Of a stretch of 64,000 bases of DNA, positions 44,901 to 59,395 are shown one piece after another. The stretch is from Prunus persica (Eukaryota; Streptophyta; Magnoliopsida; Rosales; Rosaceae). The stretch spans positions 13,108,972-13,172,971 of the forward strand of contig NC_034012.1 in the NCBI RefSeq assembly GCF_000346465.2, read 5' to 3'. Under the pieces are notes generated by a model. The model was not told the DNA's origin. It did not search any database and saw only the letters and a program-made list of their open reading frames with translations. The position numbers and the translations under genes are program-made. The stretch's first letter is position 1, and each line of letters starts with the position of its first letter.

Positions 44901-47655
44901 ACAAGACAACTATCCACCCCCTTTGGATGCTCACGTGGTATCATGTTATAAGTACATTTAAGATTTCATTATCAGACTGTTACAGTATTAGTAAATCAAA
45001 ATTAATATTAATTTCTTTTTTTTTTCTTTTGGTATGATGATTTAGTGTCTGATTTAGTTAGGATTGAACTTGGTGGTTGGGGCCTGGGATTCTATAGAGG
45101 ACTTAAAAAGCTTCCTGTTAGGTGCTTTACCCCAATTATTCTCTTTATGGTTTATAATTTCTGGCTTTCAAACAACCACTTTATAAACTTGTGGGTACAG
45201 ATTAATCTGTATCAAGGTGCTCATGCAGCTATTATACATGCTTCCTAGTGGCCTAAAAGGGGTTCATGATGGGGATGAGGGTAGACATTCCTTCTAAGTA
45301 AAACCTTTTTAATAGGATGATGATCAGTGGATGTTTACGGGTGGAAAAGAAGATAAAAAGAAATGCTCTCGTTAGGTTCATAGTTAAATTGGTGAGCCAA
45401 CTAAGAGAATATAGTTAAGTCCTGCTATCTCCCTCTCTCTCAGACATGTCTTGCTTGTGGATGCTTCTACGAGCTTGAAGAGGCTTTCTTATTCATTGGT
45501 CCTTATTCTTAGCTCTATGGTTATGCAGGTTGCTTCTGTTATGACTGTTTGGAATCATATACAGCCTACATATGCTGCGAACATGTGGAATGAAGCCTTG
45601 AACAAGAGACTTGGAACACAGGTGTTGTGAAATTTTTCCTTGCATTGCAATCCTGTGGTTATCTTGGAACTCTCTCTTTAAAAACTATGTTTTATTGCCA
45701 CAAGGGCATCATATTTTTGGAGTAAATGATAAATCAGCATTCCTTAAGTTAGAAATATCAACTGATCAAGATTTTTACTTTTGGTTAGAAGTTAAGCAAT
45801 TAGTCAATATCATCTTTGAAATTCATTGTGTCATTATTATCGTTCTGAGTTTCTGATGTACCCTTTGTATTTCATGCAGAACCTTAGTTTTCCGGATATT
45901 CTAGTTGAAGTTGAAAAGAGAGGATCATCTTTTGACGAACTACTGACAGTTCCCGAACAGGATGATTGGCTATACAGTGATGGGAAGTCAACATCGTGTG
46001 TGGCCTTCATTCTTGAAATGTATAAGGAGGCAGGACTGTTTGATCCAATTGCTAGCTCTATCCAAGTCACTGAATTTACGGTGAGTTTATTCAGAACAAA
46101 ATTCGAATCTGTTTGCTTTAGAATAAACAGGTCATTTGCATTGTCTCCAAAATTTAATCCACTGTCTAAAAAGGAGCTGAGTTGATGCTAGTTCTAGGGA
46201 TAGTATAGTGACATTTGAAAAAATAAAGGAATTAGATTGTTGAGGTTCATGTAGCTTTCCATTCAAAACGTCATCCATTGGGTGCTTTGCTAATTAGTTG
46301 TTTCATGAGGAGTTTATATGTTCGTTCTCGTGGATTTAACTTTATTTGCCATAAATGCAGATAAAAGATGCTTATATGCTGAAATTCTTTGAAAATAATT
46401 CAAGCCGCCTGCCAAAGTGGTGCAATGACGGGGACAGTGTGAAGCTTCCTTTCTGTCAGATTAAAGGGAAGTATCGAATGGAACTACCTGAATACAACAG
46501 CATGGAACCATACTCCCATATGAATGAAAGGTGCGAATCACTGCCCCCAAAGTACTCCAGGTCACGGAATTGCTAAGTCCTCAATTCGTTGCTCTTACAA
46601 ATTTGTTTGGCCTACGGTTGATGTCATTCCAGTTTCTTCTGCTTTTAGTGTAGTTCTATTGTTGGATATAAATGAATGAAAGATGGCGAAGCTGTAAATA
46701 TTTTCGGTAGTCAGGTACAAAAGGAGGGCAGTGTTAGTGTTCCAATTGTTGTACAATGTACATGAAAAGGAATATGAATTGTAATGCATGTCTTTCTTTT
46801 CCACAATATTTTTTTTTTCTTATTTTTTTTTATAATGTCATTCCAAATTGATTGAAGTGTTCCCTAGTCTCAGAAAGGAGTTGGGGAACAACATATTGGT
46901 TTTTTTTTTTTTTTTTTCTGTTTACAAGAATCTATCAGGTTTATCTGTCACTCTAGGGTATCTCACAAATTGCTGGTTCGGCCATGCTTTTCTATTAAAG
47001 ATGCAAGTATGACTTGTAATATAATGCAAACTGCAATCATTTATGTTAACAAGTATTTTTTGTATGCGTGTACACATTTGACAAAACAGAAGACAAGTGT
47101 CGAGTCGAGTAAGGTGGGTCAAGTTCAGGGGAATTATTCGATCATTATTTCGTTTGTTTAATCAGACTGCAAATTTAGGTTTGTCAAGAGAGATGTCAGG
47201 CATCATAACTGTCATATACATGAAGACACATGATCTTGTCATCATTTGAATTTTGAACTCAGATTGTATGAAGAAAATTTAGATAGATGTTAATAACCAG
47301 AGGGGTGTCGCCAACTCACTAGCAGCCCAATTCATGAATGATAAAAGAACAAAGATGTAGACGGGGTAAAGTTGAATTTTGGCCTATAGTTAGGGGTGTT
47401 CAACATCCAATCCAATTTGTCTAAACCAACCGATTCAATTCAATTTTGGTCAATTTTTCGATGGTTTGGCCGATTGAATTGGATCCCTAAATTTTAAAAT
47501 CGAATCTAACGCAATCCAACCTAGTTGGTTTCATGCTTTTTCACATTTGAAATTAAAAGTTATAAACAATTTAAGTCATTTGATGAAACTAAAACCGATC
47601 ATTGAATTCAATCAATCAAATACAAAATGGATCAGACTGAATCGGATCCTAACCT
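41908..47655 (+). repeat. 5.7-kb tandem duplication block, copy 2
   Basis: Matches 24597-31710 in the same direction, with empty sites at the three places where copy 1 has insertions. It has its own small differences: about 85 extra bases near 41930-42015, a ~20-bp insertion in intron 1 near 43325, and about 45 bases near 45270. Confidence 0.9.
42658..46576 (+). CDS. Putative permuted NlpC/P60 (YiiX-like) protein, copy 2; candidate nucleophile Cys424 present
   Basis: Seven exons with the same lengths as copy 1 give 522 aa: 42658-42963, 43672-43812, 43905-44270, 44692-44937, 45529-45621, 45880-46080 and 46361-46576. The protein keeps the same hydrophobic N-terminus and the motif series D220, H248 (GHSAV) and C424 in STSCVAFILEMYKEAGLF (TGT at 45997-45999). 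If the permuted papain-fold reading is right, His248 and Cys424 would be the catalytic pair and this copy the potentially active one. In this copy the frame is open for 69 codons upstream of the chosen ATG, but alignment with copy 1 and the matching TC-rich leader place the start at 42658. Substrate and location are unknown; an N-terminal signal or anchor suggests the secretory pathway. Confidence 0.85.
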
Positions 47656-48083
47656 CTAATTGGATTCCATCACATGTGTGGATTGATTAAATTTTGTCGG
47701 TTTTAAACCAACAAACACCCTACCTATAATAATGTAACACCAAAATTTCCAGCAAAAAGAAAAGTGTAGCACACCAAAATATGATAAGCACAACAGAGTC
47801 TATTTGATTCAATAAACATATCACTTTTGTTGTCTTAAGCAAAATAACATCCCTTTTTAGTTATTAGATCAATTCCAACAAGAGCTATAAGGGGGCAAAA
47901 ACACCAATCCCAAAAGAGCAAGAACTTTCAGTGTTGGTTTTGTTAGTTAATACTCACAAATGTAGCTTTGCAGACCTTGTTTCAAAGGCATATATAGATA
48001 GCTAACACATCACTTACATTAAGACACCTTATCCTTCTAAACAAAGCATGATAACTATTTAAGTTGACAAAACATTTTAATAC
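47656..48083. other. Intergenic between copy 2 and the P450 pair
   Basis: Nothing coding seen; it includes the 3' untranslated region of the first P450 gene. Confidence 0.5.
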
Positions 48084-50101
<2,018 letters not shown>

Positions 50102-50844
50102 GATTTGTGAGGCTTTGTTTGTGGAGTGAAAGAACAGGAGTTTAATCCATCTTCAATTCAATGCAATTCAAGGAAAGCTAAATATGTTTTTGTTGGCTTC
50201 TGGGAGGGTATCTCATGTGCCTGTAAGTCAACTATTCCATTTAGAACTCTGAAAACAAAACCCCACCAAACTTCTTGGTTTACAAGTGCACTTATACTTC
50301 TATTAAAGAATGCACAGAATGCAAAGTATGCCTTGTAATATAATAAGTAATAGTTCAACATCATGTGTTGTATAATTCACTGTTTCTATACATTCAATAA
50401 ATTAAAGAAATTAGTATAAGGGTGTCCAAGTTCTCTGGAATTATTCCCTCATTGTTTTTGTTTATTTAATCAGACAGAAAAACTTGACAATATAGCTAGA
50501 ACTTTTGTTTTTCGTTTTTGTTATTAAAAGGTTCCAAGTTCGAATTCCCCCATTCCCTTGATAAAAGAACAAAAGTAATATAGCTGGAACTAGGTTGGAA
50601 AGGTTAGTCTAAAATCACAGAGACAGATTAGAATGGTTTCTTTTCAATTTTTGCACACAGGACCCCATAAATCTCATAAACGCTCTCATGGCACGTTTTC
50701 GCGTAACATAATATACAACCTCTAGAGGTAGCTCGATAGAATTTGATTGCTTTCAATGCACGAATAGCATAACATATCGTTCCACATCGAGACATTTCGT
50801 ATAGCAAGCATGATAAGTATTGAAGTTGATCAAACATCTTAACA
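50102..50844. other. Spacer between the P450 genes
   Basis: Promoter region of gene A and 3' region of gene B. A SINE-like B-box word (GGTTCCAAGTTCGAATTCCC) lies at about 50530-50549. Confidence 0.45.
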
Positions 50845-52690
50845 TTACATTTGTTTCCTTGGCGTGATTTCTATAGGCAGTCCTTGAGTGGGTACTGGCA
50901 TGGGAACCCTACTGAACTTGTTGTCTGCGCATAGCTTCCATGTGAATTGAGTTACCATATAATGGATTGCAACAAGGATTTCAATCCTGGCAAACTCATA
51001 TCCTGGACATATTCGTGTTCCTCCTCCGAATGGAACAAAGCTGTAGGGTGGAACTGATTTTTGGTTCTCGAACCTACTTGGATCGAACTTTGATGGCTCA
51101 GGGAATATGCTATCGTCATTGTGTGTCATAGGAATAGCCCAGAATATCTAGCAATATTTGATGTTAGGATTTTCATCAATATTTCTATCTTTTTGAAAGA
51201 GAACGAGATTGAGACTTCCTGTAAATATATATATGCTTATAGTAAATTTGAACTTACTTGCCACCCTTGAGGGATGAGGAATCCTCCATACTCAATATCT
51301 TTCATAGCCCTCCTCATGCCACCAAAGACAGGAGGAGTTGTCCTCAGAATTTCCATTGTTACCCTCCATGTGTACTTCATCTTAGCAAGATCTTCCCATG
51401 TCAGAAGTTCCCCTAAGGATTTGCTTCTAGCTATTTCTTCCTGTTCTGCAAACACAAATGAAATCACATTACAAAGGTTCCAACTCATTAGTGATCCAAT
51501 GGAATAAGGTAAACTCGAACGCTTCGTTTTTCGTACATCGTGTAGAATTTTAGGAGTAGGGGGATTATGCATACCTTGAAGAAGGGCTGCATAAACAGCA
51601 GGTTCATTAGCTAGAAGCCGCAAAAGAAAAGTAATGACCACAGATGAAGTGTCATATCCTGCAACCATAACTATTATGATATTGTGCAAGATCTCCTTTT
51701 CAGTTAATTCTTCTTCATTGTCAGCATTTCGAATGCTAAGCAAGCAAGTGATAAGGTCTTGGAGTGGTAAAGCAGTTTTTTGCTCAAGTTGCATCCTCTT
51801 TTCACAAATTAGTTCCTTAAGCATGTTTTGAACCTTCTTGCTTGCCTTGATGCTGCAGTTGAAACGCGTGAACGGCAAGTTAAGAGGGACTGACCACAGT
51901 CCTTCTATCATTCGTTGAAAACACTCAATGAGTTCGTCTCTGCGAGGTCCTCGTTCAACCCCAAAAAGCAGCGAGCATATAATGTTGAACGTGAGGTTCT
52001 TCATGAGAGGCAAGACCTATGAACAACCGAAAAACATTGTTAATGTGAATTTTAATTCAGCCAACAAGTGTAGATTTACATATCTGTTAAACTAATTGGC
52101 CGGCTAAACGCCTTTGCAGTAGGTAGGTGTGGTCCCAACCTAAATGAGTGCTAAGTGTAATTTACTCATAAGCTTTTTATAGCGCTATAACTTACTGTTA
52201 TTTTTTGCTTCCCATGCCAATTCAACTCAAGATGCTTCCTGATTTCTTCGTCCAATTTTCCTACATATTGCTTCAATGACTCAGGCTTCAAGAACACCAT
52301 TAGAGCATTTCTAACTCGCTTGTGATCCTCGCCACTCAGCTCCAATATGTTCCGGTCACCTAAAATCATTCGAGTAGACTCAGGTTGTTGGCTGGTAATG
52401 GTTTTGCCATCATTGTTGAATACATACTTGTTTGCAGCCTGTCCATGAATGAAGACTGTTGGCTTGCCAAAGAGACTCAGCTTTGAAACCGGACCATACT
52501 TGGTTATTCTTTGTTCAAGCCATTTTTCTGCAGTGTTGTTGCGCATGGCTCGAAGAAAGCCAAGGCTCTGCCCTATTATGGGTAGTCCCAATGAGCCCGG
52601 AGGAAGCCTTTTCGATGATTTTCTTCTTCTCATAATGAGAAAGAAGATGGGGATGACCAAGAAGAAAAGGGTGACAAGAAGGGTATTCAT
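50845..52690 (-). CDS. Cytochrome P450, CYP85 clan (CYP716/CYP728-like), gene B
   Basis: Four exons on the minus strand, 52690-52196, 52016-51575, 51445-51258 and 51147-50845, give 475 aa. Motifs: N-terminal anchor, LPPGSLGLPIIGQS hinge, I-helix AGYDTSS, ExxR as EILR, FDPSRFE, and haem loop FGGGTRICPG with C422. The frame is open for 22 codons upstream, but the start at 52690 (MNTLLVTLFF) aligns with gene A and places the membrane anchor first. Genes A and B are tandem, same strand, with identical intron positions and phases, so they arose by local duplication. Both look intact. A TATA box lies about 230 bp upstream. Confidence 0.92.
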
Positions 52691-52918
52691 GATTTGTGTG
52701 GCGTAATTTGTTTTTGCAAGAGTGTGAGGGAGGGATTCAAGAGAATGAAAAATCAATGCATATGGGGGAGGTCTTGTAAAGGAAAGGAAAAGAAGATAAA
52801 AACTTTTTTCTTTTTAGGGTTTCGGGCGGGTGTATCGAAATATGCAGAAGCACATTGGTTTTGCAGAACTAGAAAGAATCGACACATAACACAATTATGG
52901 AGAAGAACATGGTACTGG

Positions 52919-52926
52919 TTTTTATA
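52919..52926 (-). promoter_or_regulatory. Possible TATA box of P450 gene B
   Basis: TATAAAAA on the minus strand, within CACTATAAAAACCAG, about 230 bp before the start codon, leaving room for a leader of about 200 nt. Confidence 0.4.
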
Positions 52927-53390
52927 GTGCAGTGAAAACTCTGTTCATGATGGCAAGTTCGGCTTGGAATATAATTTCAGCTGTTTGGTAGTGCAGCGAT
53001 AGTACCTCAGCTGTTTGGTACCTCAGCTGTTTGTGTTTAGCTGTTTGTACACACCACCCATTTGGTGAAATTAAGGAATGAATGGTTTTCTATCATTGGA
53101 CTTGGTTTGTTTAATAAATAAAAAACTTCATTTCATGGCAATTTCCGCCTAGTTTGTAAATACATAGGTTTCATGTGTCACAAATGTCAAATGCATGAAG
53201 ACACATATTATCTTTGTCATGATTCTGAACCCCAAATGCGTGCAAGACAAATTAGGTTGACTTGATCCTTGCTAGGTACTTAGAAAACATCACATTGATG
53301 CCTTGTTGATTTCACTTTTTGTTCTTTTTTGTATTCTGGAATTAGATAATGTTTTTGTGACCAATAAACTCTACAAAGACTAATTGTAAT
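52927..53390. other. Intergenic upstream of the P450 pair
   Basis: Contains a short repeated phrase (CTCAGCTGTTTG, three times at about 53005-53050). No gene. Confidence 0.5.
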
Positions 53391-53613
53391 CACTACTAAA
53401 AAAAGTGGCAACAGTTACCATTATCTGGTGACATTTGTGGCCGTGACAAAAGGCATTAGTCACATTTTTTTACTTTTATGGTGACTAAAAAGGCTTTTAG
53501 TCACATTTTTTTCTTTTTTTGGTGACTAAAGCCTTTAGTCACTCCCACAACAGTCACCAAATGTCATCAAATAATGGTGATTGTTGCTACTTTTTTTTTT
53601 TTTTTGTATAGTA
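53391..53613. mobile_element. CACTA-like MITE, about 223 bp
   Basis: Starts CACTACTAAAAAAAGTGGCAAC and ends GTTGCTACTTTTT...TATAGTA, the CACTA/TAGTG pair with the last base changed. Subterminal copies of GTGACTAAA and TTTAGTCAC words in both orientations are typical of the superfamily. A clear 3-bp duplication was not found. Confidence 0.6.
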
Positions 53614-53749
53614 TCATCGTTACATTGTAAGATATTATATGGGGAATCTAGGGTTAGCCGAGAAGTTGATTCCCTAGAGAGTATGGACAAAAGGGAACAC
53701 TCAGGTTCACTAAGTATTTTACCCATTTTCTGAAATAGAAGTGTAGGAC

Positions 53750-54495
53750 TCAGTTGAATGTCCCTTTCAAATGAAACTTTTGTATGCATCTAATTGTTGC
53801 TTTGATGAGAAACTGGGGTTACTTCACTCCACATGCTCTGAAAGCCTTTTCCCCCTCACCAGTAAAGAAGAAATTTTTAGCTAAACAAAGAAAACAAAGC
53901 AAAAGAGTCCTGTCTAACACTTGGGTCGGTCCTGCGCTCCCGTGGATTCGATTAAAAGTACACAGTAAACAATGAATTCAAGGTATGAAACAAGATTTGA
54001 ACTACTTTCAGAAACAAGTTATATGTTTCAGTATCTAGAGTTGCAATTTTGTACAGATAAAATCCAGTCATGAGAGCGCTGCAGCCAAACTGAAGTGGTT
54101 TTAGTTTCAGGAAACTGAAACATATGTTAGGAGTTCCAATTGAAAGGTTTTAATCTAGCTAAACTATAGTCTACAATTTCATGAAACAGAAAGGTTGAGT
54201 GAACTCAATTCAAACTTCTGAATTATGATGTGAATCAAGGGAAACTTGAAAGTATGATTTCTCAATAGCACTGATTGTAAGGTGCTACAAATATATGGGA
54301 CCTGAAACTCTGTTAAACTAGATTCCTCAAAATGGTTTGAACAGAACAGATAAACCTTGTTCAATCATTCAGGTGAGCTTTGCTTGTTTATTGAGTGGGG
54401 ACACATGATTCTAGATTGTCCAGAAAATATGATATCCAAGTGTGTGTATTTAGATGAACACTCAACTGAGCCAAGTATCCCAAATATTATTTTTC
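53750..54495 (-). pseudogene. Truncated copy of the FAX gene: last exon, part of intron 2 and 3' flank
   Basis: The stretch matches 60000-61170 of the FAX gene region, for example 'TTGCAATTTTGTACAGATAA' against the last exon, 'ACTTCTGAATTATGATGTG' and 'GAGTGGGGACACATGATTC' of intron 2. The last-exon remnant (54078-54041, minus) still reads ALMTGFYLYKIAT, then loses the GGNHIPAKTK end. Exons 1 and 2 are absent. About 310 bp of intron 2 present at 60610-60900 are missing here. Confidence 0.8.
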
Positions 54496-55192
54496 ATAAA
54501 ATTTAATATAACATTTGTTGGATGAACATGTTAAGACTCAAAATCCCACATTGAAAAACTAGTATATCACAGAATGGTTTAAGAGCTTATAGGCACCCTT
54601 TCCTTCCAAGTCGATTTTTAGGGGCAAGTTCTACCCATGAATTCTTACTCTATTGACAGATAGAGGCTTGTAGTATGCAATATTATGTAAAGGAGACCAA
54701 GAAAATTGAAACAGAGAAAAGACAAAGAAAATTGGTAGAGATTATGTTATTTCCGATCTTATATTAAATTCTTTTACTAAGAGTAACCAATAACTCATAT
54801 CTTGAAAAGTGCTTTGATTTAATGGCCTCAAAGGTGTCACGTTTGTGTTAACAACATTGTTTGAACATGACATGTATATGATATAACTTGAGACCAACTA
54901 GCTCTTAGTTACGATATTGTGAGAATGTGAAGGTAAAAGTTCTACAATGGAAAGTTAAGAAATTTTTCAATGGCTTATAAGGAGCTACTCTCCACATGGC
55001 CAATTGATTTTTGGTGGAATCTCAACTTTCTTCATGATATTAGAGTAGGTTACTCACATGTGAAAGCCCAATGGCTATACGTGCTCCACATCACCCAATA
55101 TGTGTTGTCTAAGTATTAGGCTTGAAAATTCGCAACATGGGCAGAGGCGTGTGAAAATGTGAAAGTAAAAAGTCTCACATTAGAGCATCTCC
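54496..55192. other. Repeat-like noncoding sequence
   Basis: Contains several AATCCCACATTG/AGTCTCACATTA words and CTTATAAGGAGC phrases, seen repeatedly in plant noncoding repeats. No gene. Confidence 0.4.
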
Positions 55193-55527
55193 AACCGATG
55201 TGTCAAAAGTGTCACATAGATATTTAATGGCTATAAATAACATATCACATCACTCCAACCGATGTGTCAAAACTGATGTGAAATGAAGGTTGGAGGTTGA
55301 GATGTTATTTTTGACATCCCAAAAGCAAGATGTCAAATGAATATTTTATTATTTTTTCTTTTCTTTTCTAATTAATTAAAAATAAATCAACACTAAAATG
55401 TAATAAAATAATAATTTAATTTGACATATCGGGCGAAGTGTAAAACTGTGTAAGATGTCAAATTGCCCCATCAGCCATCAAATTTAAATTTGATGTTTAG
55501 TATTTAACATCTCCCTTAGAGATGCTT
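55193..55527. mobile_element. MITE with GAGCATCTCC termini, about 335 bp
   Basis: Left GAGCATCTCCAACCGA and right end (in reverse) AAGCATCTCTAAGGGAGA are imperfect inverted repeats. The phrase CTCCAACCGATGTGTCAAAA occurs twice (55199 and 55254). Same terminal family as 4614-5019 and 5809-6394. Confidence 0.5.
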
Positions 55528-55842
55528 GAGAAACCTATTAAGGACTTATAAAAAATTGTACTACTCTTTCTGATGAATTGATTTTGAGGTGAACCTTAAC
55601 TTCCTTCAAATATTAGAATAGAAGTCTTATATTCGAATCGCAGATTTCTTTAATAAATAAAAGTTCATAATATAATTTGAACCAATAATGATGCTACAGC
55701 TACAGTGATTTGGAGGTCCGTTGTAGTACTTTGCCAAGAAATTGCCAAGAAGATGATGTCCTCCCCCCGAGGGAAAAGCGATATGAAGAAGAGAAGAAAC
55801 TGACTGGAAGTCTCCCTTTAATTTAGTCTTCAAGGCCTGAAT

Positions 55843-55880
<38 letters not shown>

Positions 55881-56466
55881 CAACTAACACACTACTTTTC
55901 TGTTTGTTCCATTGCGCGAATTTAGTCTTCAGGTCGCTCTCCCTAGAAAACAGGTCAAAAGGTGTCATCTTTTTGACAAATAACAAAGTTTTGTGCACGC
56001 TTTCAAAGTTCTTCGTTTAATAAGCCATATTATTTATTGGTACACAATTGCAAATAATTACAATGAGAAAGTTTTTATTTTATTTTTTTATCAATGGGTG
56101 AGGAAAGTTTCAAACTTAGCATCTGCTCTAGCATTTATTAAGTTACTGATACCGATACACTTATTTCTCAATAATTTTTATATAATATAAAGTATGTTGG
56201 ACTTTAATATATAGAAATTCTACATTCTTGTCAATGATAGTATGATATGTTTGACTTTATTTTTGTACATGTGTCAAACCGAAAAGATGAGTATTTCCTT
56301 CCAAAAATGAATGCAAGCAGTATGTAGCTTCCATTAAATTACCCTACGGAACTTTCCGCATCATTTAATTAGCTTTGCTAAAATATAAAAAAGTCATTTT
56401 TGTCAATTATAAAAGTAATAATAAAATAAGTCATAATAGCTTATGGTTTTCTTGTCGATCTCCTCC
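55528..56466. other. Intergenic before the ankyrin gene
   Basis: No gene. Includes a (TA)n microsatellite at 55846-55878. Confidence 0.5.
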
Positions 56467-56475
56467 TATATATAA
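56467..56475 (+). promoter_or_regulatory. Probable TATA box of the ankyrin gene
   Basis: TATATATAA in CTCCTATATATAATGAAGG lies 116 bp before the start codon, giving an expected leader of about 85-90 nt. Confidence 0.5.
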
Positions 56476-56590
56476 TGAAGGGGTCTTTAAACGTAGTGTT
56501 CATACAATTCCATTGGTGCTAGCTAATCAAGTACTCAACTACCTTGAGAAAGGTTGAGAGAAAATAAGTTGGAAGCTAGAGCCAGGAGCC

Positions 56591-59395
56591 ATGGATCCTT
56601 CTGTGTATGAGGCTGCAGAATCGGGTGATGTTGGTTTTTTCAGAAGAGCTGATGCATCAATTGATCTTCTCTGTCAGAAAACCCCAGCTCACAACAGTAT
56701 TTTTCATATTGCAGCTGAGTACAAACGAATACATTTCTTCAGAGATGTCCTAGATGATCCATCTTTGCTGTTTTGGGCTCCCAATAAGAAGGGCAACACT
56801 CCTCTCCACGTCGCTGCGAGAGTAGGTTGTGATGAAATTGTAAAGCTGCTCATTGAACACGCAAAGAAACTTCTGCATATTGAAGGAGCTGACGAGGAAA
56901 GAGGACCGACTAATGGTGAAGCTAACAAACTACTTCGAATGACTAATTTTCAAGAAGATACAGCACTGCATGTTGCTGCCAGATGCGGTCACGTTGAGGT
57001 GGTGAATTTGTTAATGGCTGAAGATCCTGGATTGTGCTGTTTGATTAATTTTAATAAGGAGTCCCCCTTATTCTTGGCTACTCGGCATGGCTTTCCACTC
57101 GTAGCTCGTTCAATTTTGAACGAGTGTCCAATATCTCCTTCTTTTAGGGGGTTTAACGGTGTTACAACTTTGCATGTAGCGGTAACTTATATGGATGAAG
57201 AATGGAAAGGTAAATTATGGATTTCGAGTCTTTGTATTTATATAGTTTGTATTTATTTATATTTCATTAAATCTTGATCGTTGTAATAATTTAACGACTT
57301 AAAATATGACACGTCAAACTCCAACTTAACATCATTAAGTCTTCTCTAAAAAACACCGTTAAGTCTAAATAAAATTAAAAATTAAAAATTAAAAACAAAT
57401 AATAATAAAAACAGCCACTCACCCCCAACAACCACCTATGGCCAGCCCAAGTTCCCAATCCAAGTCCCTCTTCACCACTAGCCAACCTCTCCTCCTCTCT
57501 CTCCCCCTCCTTCTCTCGTTTCCCTCTTGTGTTCTCTATCTCTTTGCCCAAGCTTTATGCTCAATTTATTTCTAGAAAGACTATATAAACTGTAAGTACA
57601 AAAAAAAATATTCATTAGATTTTACCTTAAACCCTTTAACTAGCCCACTAGTTGAAAATTCCTAGTTCTGGCCTTGTTTTGTAATATCTTCCTCTCATAA
57701 TCGTGTTCGTGTATCTAACTTTCGTATAAATGATACACTTAGGTATTGTGGAGACTATGGTGTCGAAATATCCGGATATAATAAAAAAGGCTGATGATGC
57801 ACTTAGGTGGACTTCCTTACACTACGCAGCATTTGGAGGGAACCTTGAAGCAACTCAACTGTTGATGCAACGTGATAGTTCTGTTTCTTACATCTTGGAC
57901 AAATCTGGAATGTCAGCTCTCCATGTCGCGGCCTATGCAGGTCACACCGATGTAATGGAAGAGATGATTCGGTGTCGGCCAGATATTTGTGATTTGGTCA
58001 ATCATTATGGCCAAACGGCTCTACATGCTGCAGTTTTAGGTGGACGAACAAATGTCATCATGCATTCACTGAACGTGTCTAAGCTTGCAGTACTAATAAA
58101 CGAAGCAGATGTAGATGGAAACACTCCGTTGCATCTGGCTGCCATCAAGAAAAATCCTGAAATTATAAGGGCGTTGACAGGCGACCCTAGAGTGGACAAG
58201 ATTGCTACCAATGGGAAATTCTCACAGGCCTACAACATTTGTCTTAGCCAGAATATTGGAGAACAGGTATATATAACGAATTTTCAAGGCTATATTTTCA
58301 TAATTTCATAAACGAAACTAGATTAAGTTGTTTAAGGTTTTAGAGTTATATTTGCCTCTCTAAATTTTTCAACATGACAAACGAAACTCCCTAATTCTTC
58401 ACTATCCACATTTATTTTCCTTATGCTCTCTTTCACATAGACATGGGTTATGTCAGTTAGCCATGGTTGTGAGCTTACCTCTTGCACCCAAGTTCTAATC
58501 CCCCTTCTTGAATTAAGAGAATTGTGTTTGTTTCATACCGTGCATATTCAATTAGGCCTGGAGAAGCAAGTTGAATTTGGAGTCCAGTTTGTATTGGCTG
58601 GAAGATGTACCAATTTGGCTTGATTCTCTTATTCAAGCTGACATTTATGTATCTCGTGTTTTCTGTTGAAATAATAAAGTCTTTCAAAACCAAAAAAAGC
58701 GGCCAGGGTTAAAAAGCATTAATTCAGACAAATTTCATTGTGCTTTCTCTATGTTTCAGGAAATCTTCGGCAGTAGTAGTCCTAGGGTTCTGGACAACCT
58801 AGGCAGCTCCATTGGTCTTCCATATTTCCATGGCCAAATCAGACGTGATTTCTGGAATGTTCCCGAGAAGGATACCATTGAAGGCGAGAAAGAACACGAG
58901 CAAAGACGTGGATCCAGACTCCTGATAGCAACGGTTGTTGCAGGCATTACATTTGCAGCAACTTTCGTCGATACTGGAGCATCAGGAAGCGATGGAAGAG
59001 GAATAGAGCTTGAAGTGTTTTATGTCTTGAACCTATTATCCCTCCTTTCCTCATTTTTTGTGATTTATAATGAAATAGTAGGCAAAAACTTGGTGATGCC
59101 AACGCGTTCAGCTTCAGAGTTCACTCGGCTTTCCGTCTCAGCAATGTTAGTAGCAAATATTGCGTGGTTGTCTGCAACGCAGCGCGGAGACACCGAATTG
59201 AGTCTGCTTGAAAGCGTACATTTTATAATCTCTCACATAATTGTTTTTCTTTGCTTCTTTTTTCTGCCGGAACTCACGGAAGCATTGAGGACGAAAGAAA
59301 AACAGAGACAATTATACAACAGAGGTTTTTCATTTTCTGCTTGGTATGTATTAGCTTATATAAGGAAGAAATTTCAGAAGCAACACGCTTTGTAA
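56591..59395 (+). CDS. Ankyrin-repeat membrane protein, ACD6/ITN1-like (PGG-type C-terminus)
   Basis: Three exons, 56591-57209, 57743-58266 and 58760-59395, give 592 aa. About nine ankyrin repeats span residues 30-360 (GNTPLHVAARVG, DTALHVAARCGH, WTSLHYAAFGGN, MSALHVAAYAGH, QTALHAAVLGGR, NTPLHLAAIKKN). The C-terminal third has four hydrophobic segments at about 432-451, 468-485, 505-520 and 535-553, as in the PGG domain of plant ACD6/ITN1-type proteins, which sit in membranes and act in defence, cell death or salt responses. The stretch that is usually FAAGFxxPGG reads FAATFVDTGASG here, so the name-giving PGG is missing. The first exon ends in the middle of the repeats, and phases match at each junction. 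The role in this plant is not known. Confidence 0.88.

Noticed and set aside
52691..52756. 22-codon N-terminal extension of P450 gene B
   Set aside because: It would place extra residues before the membrane anchor and has no counterpart in gene A.
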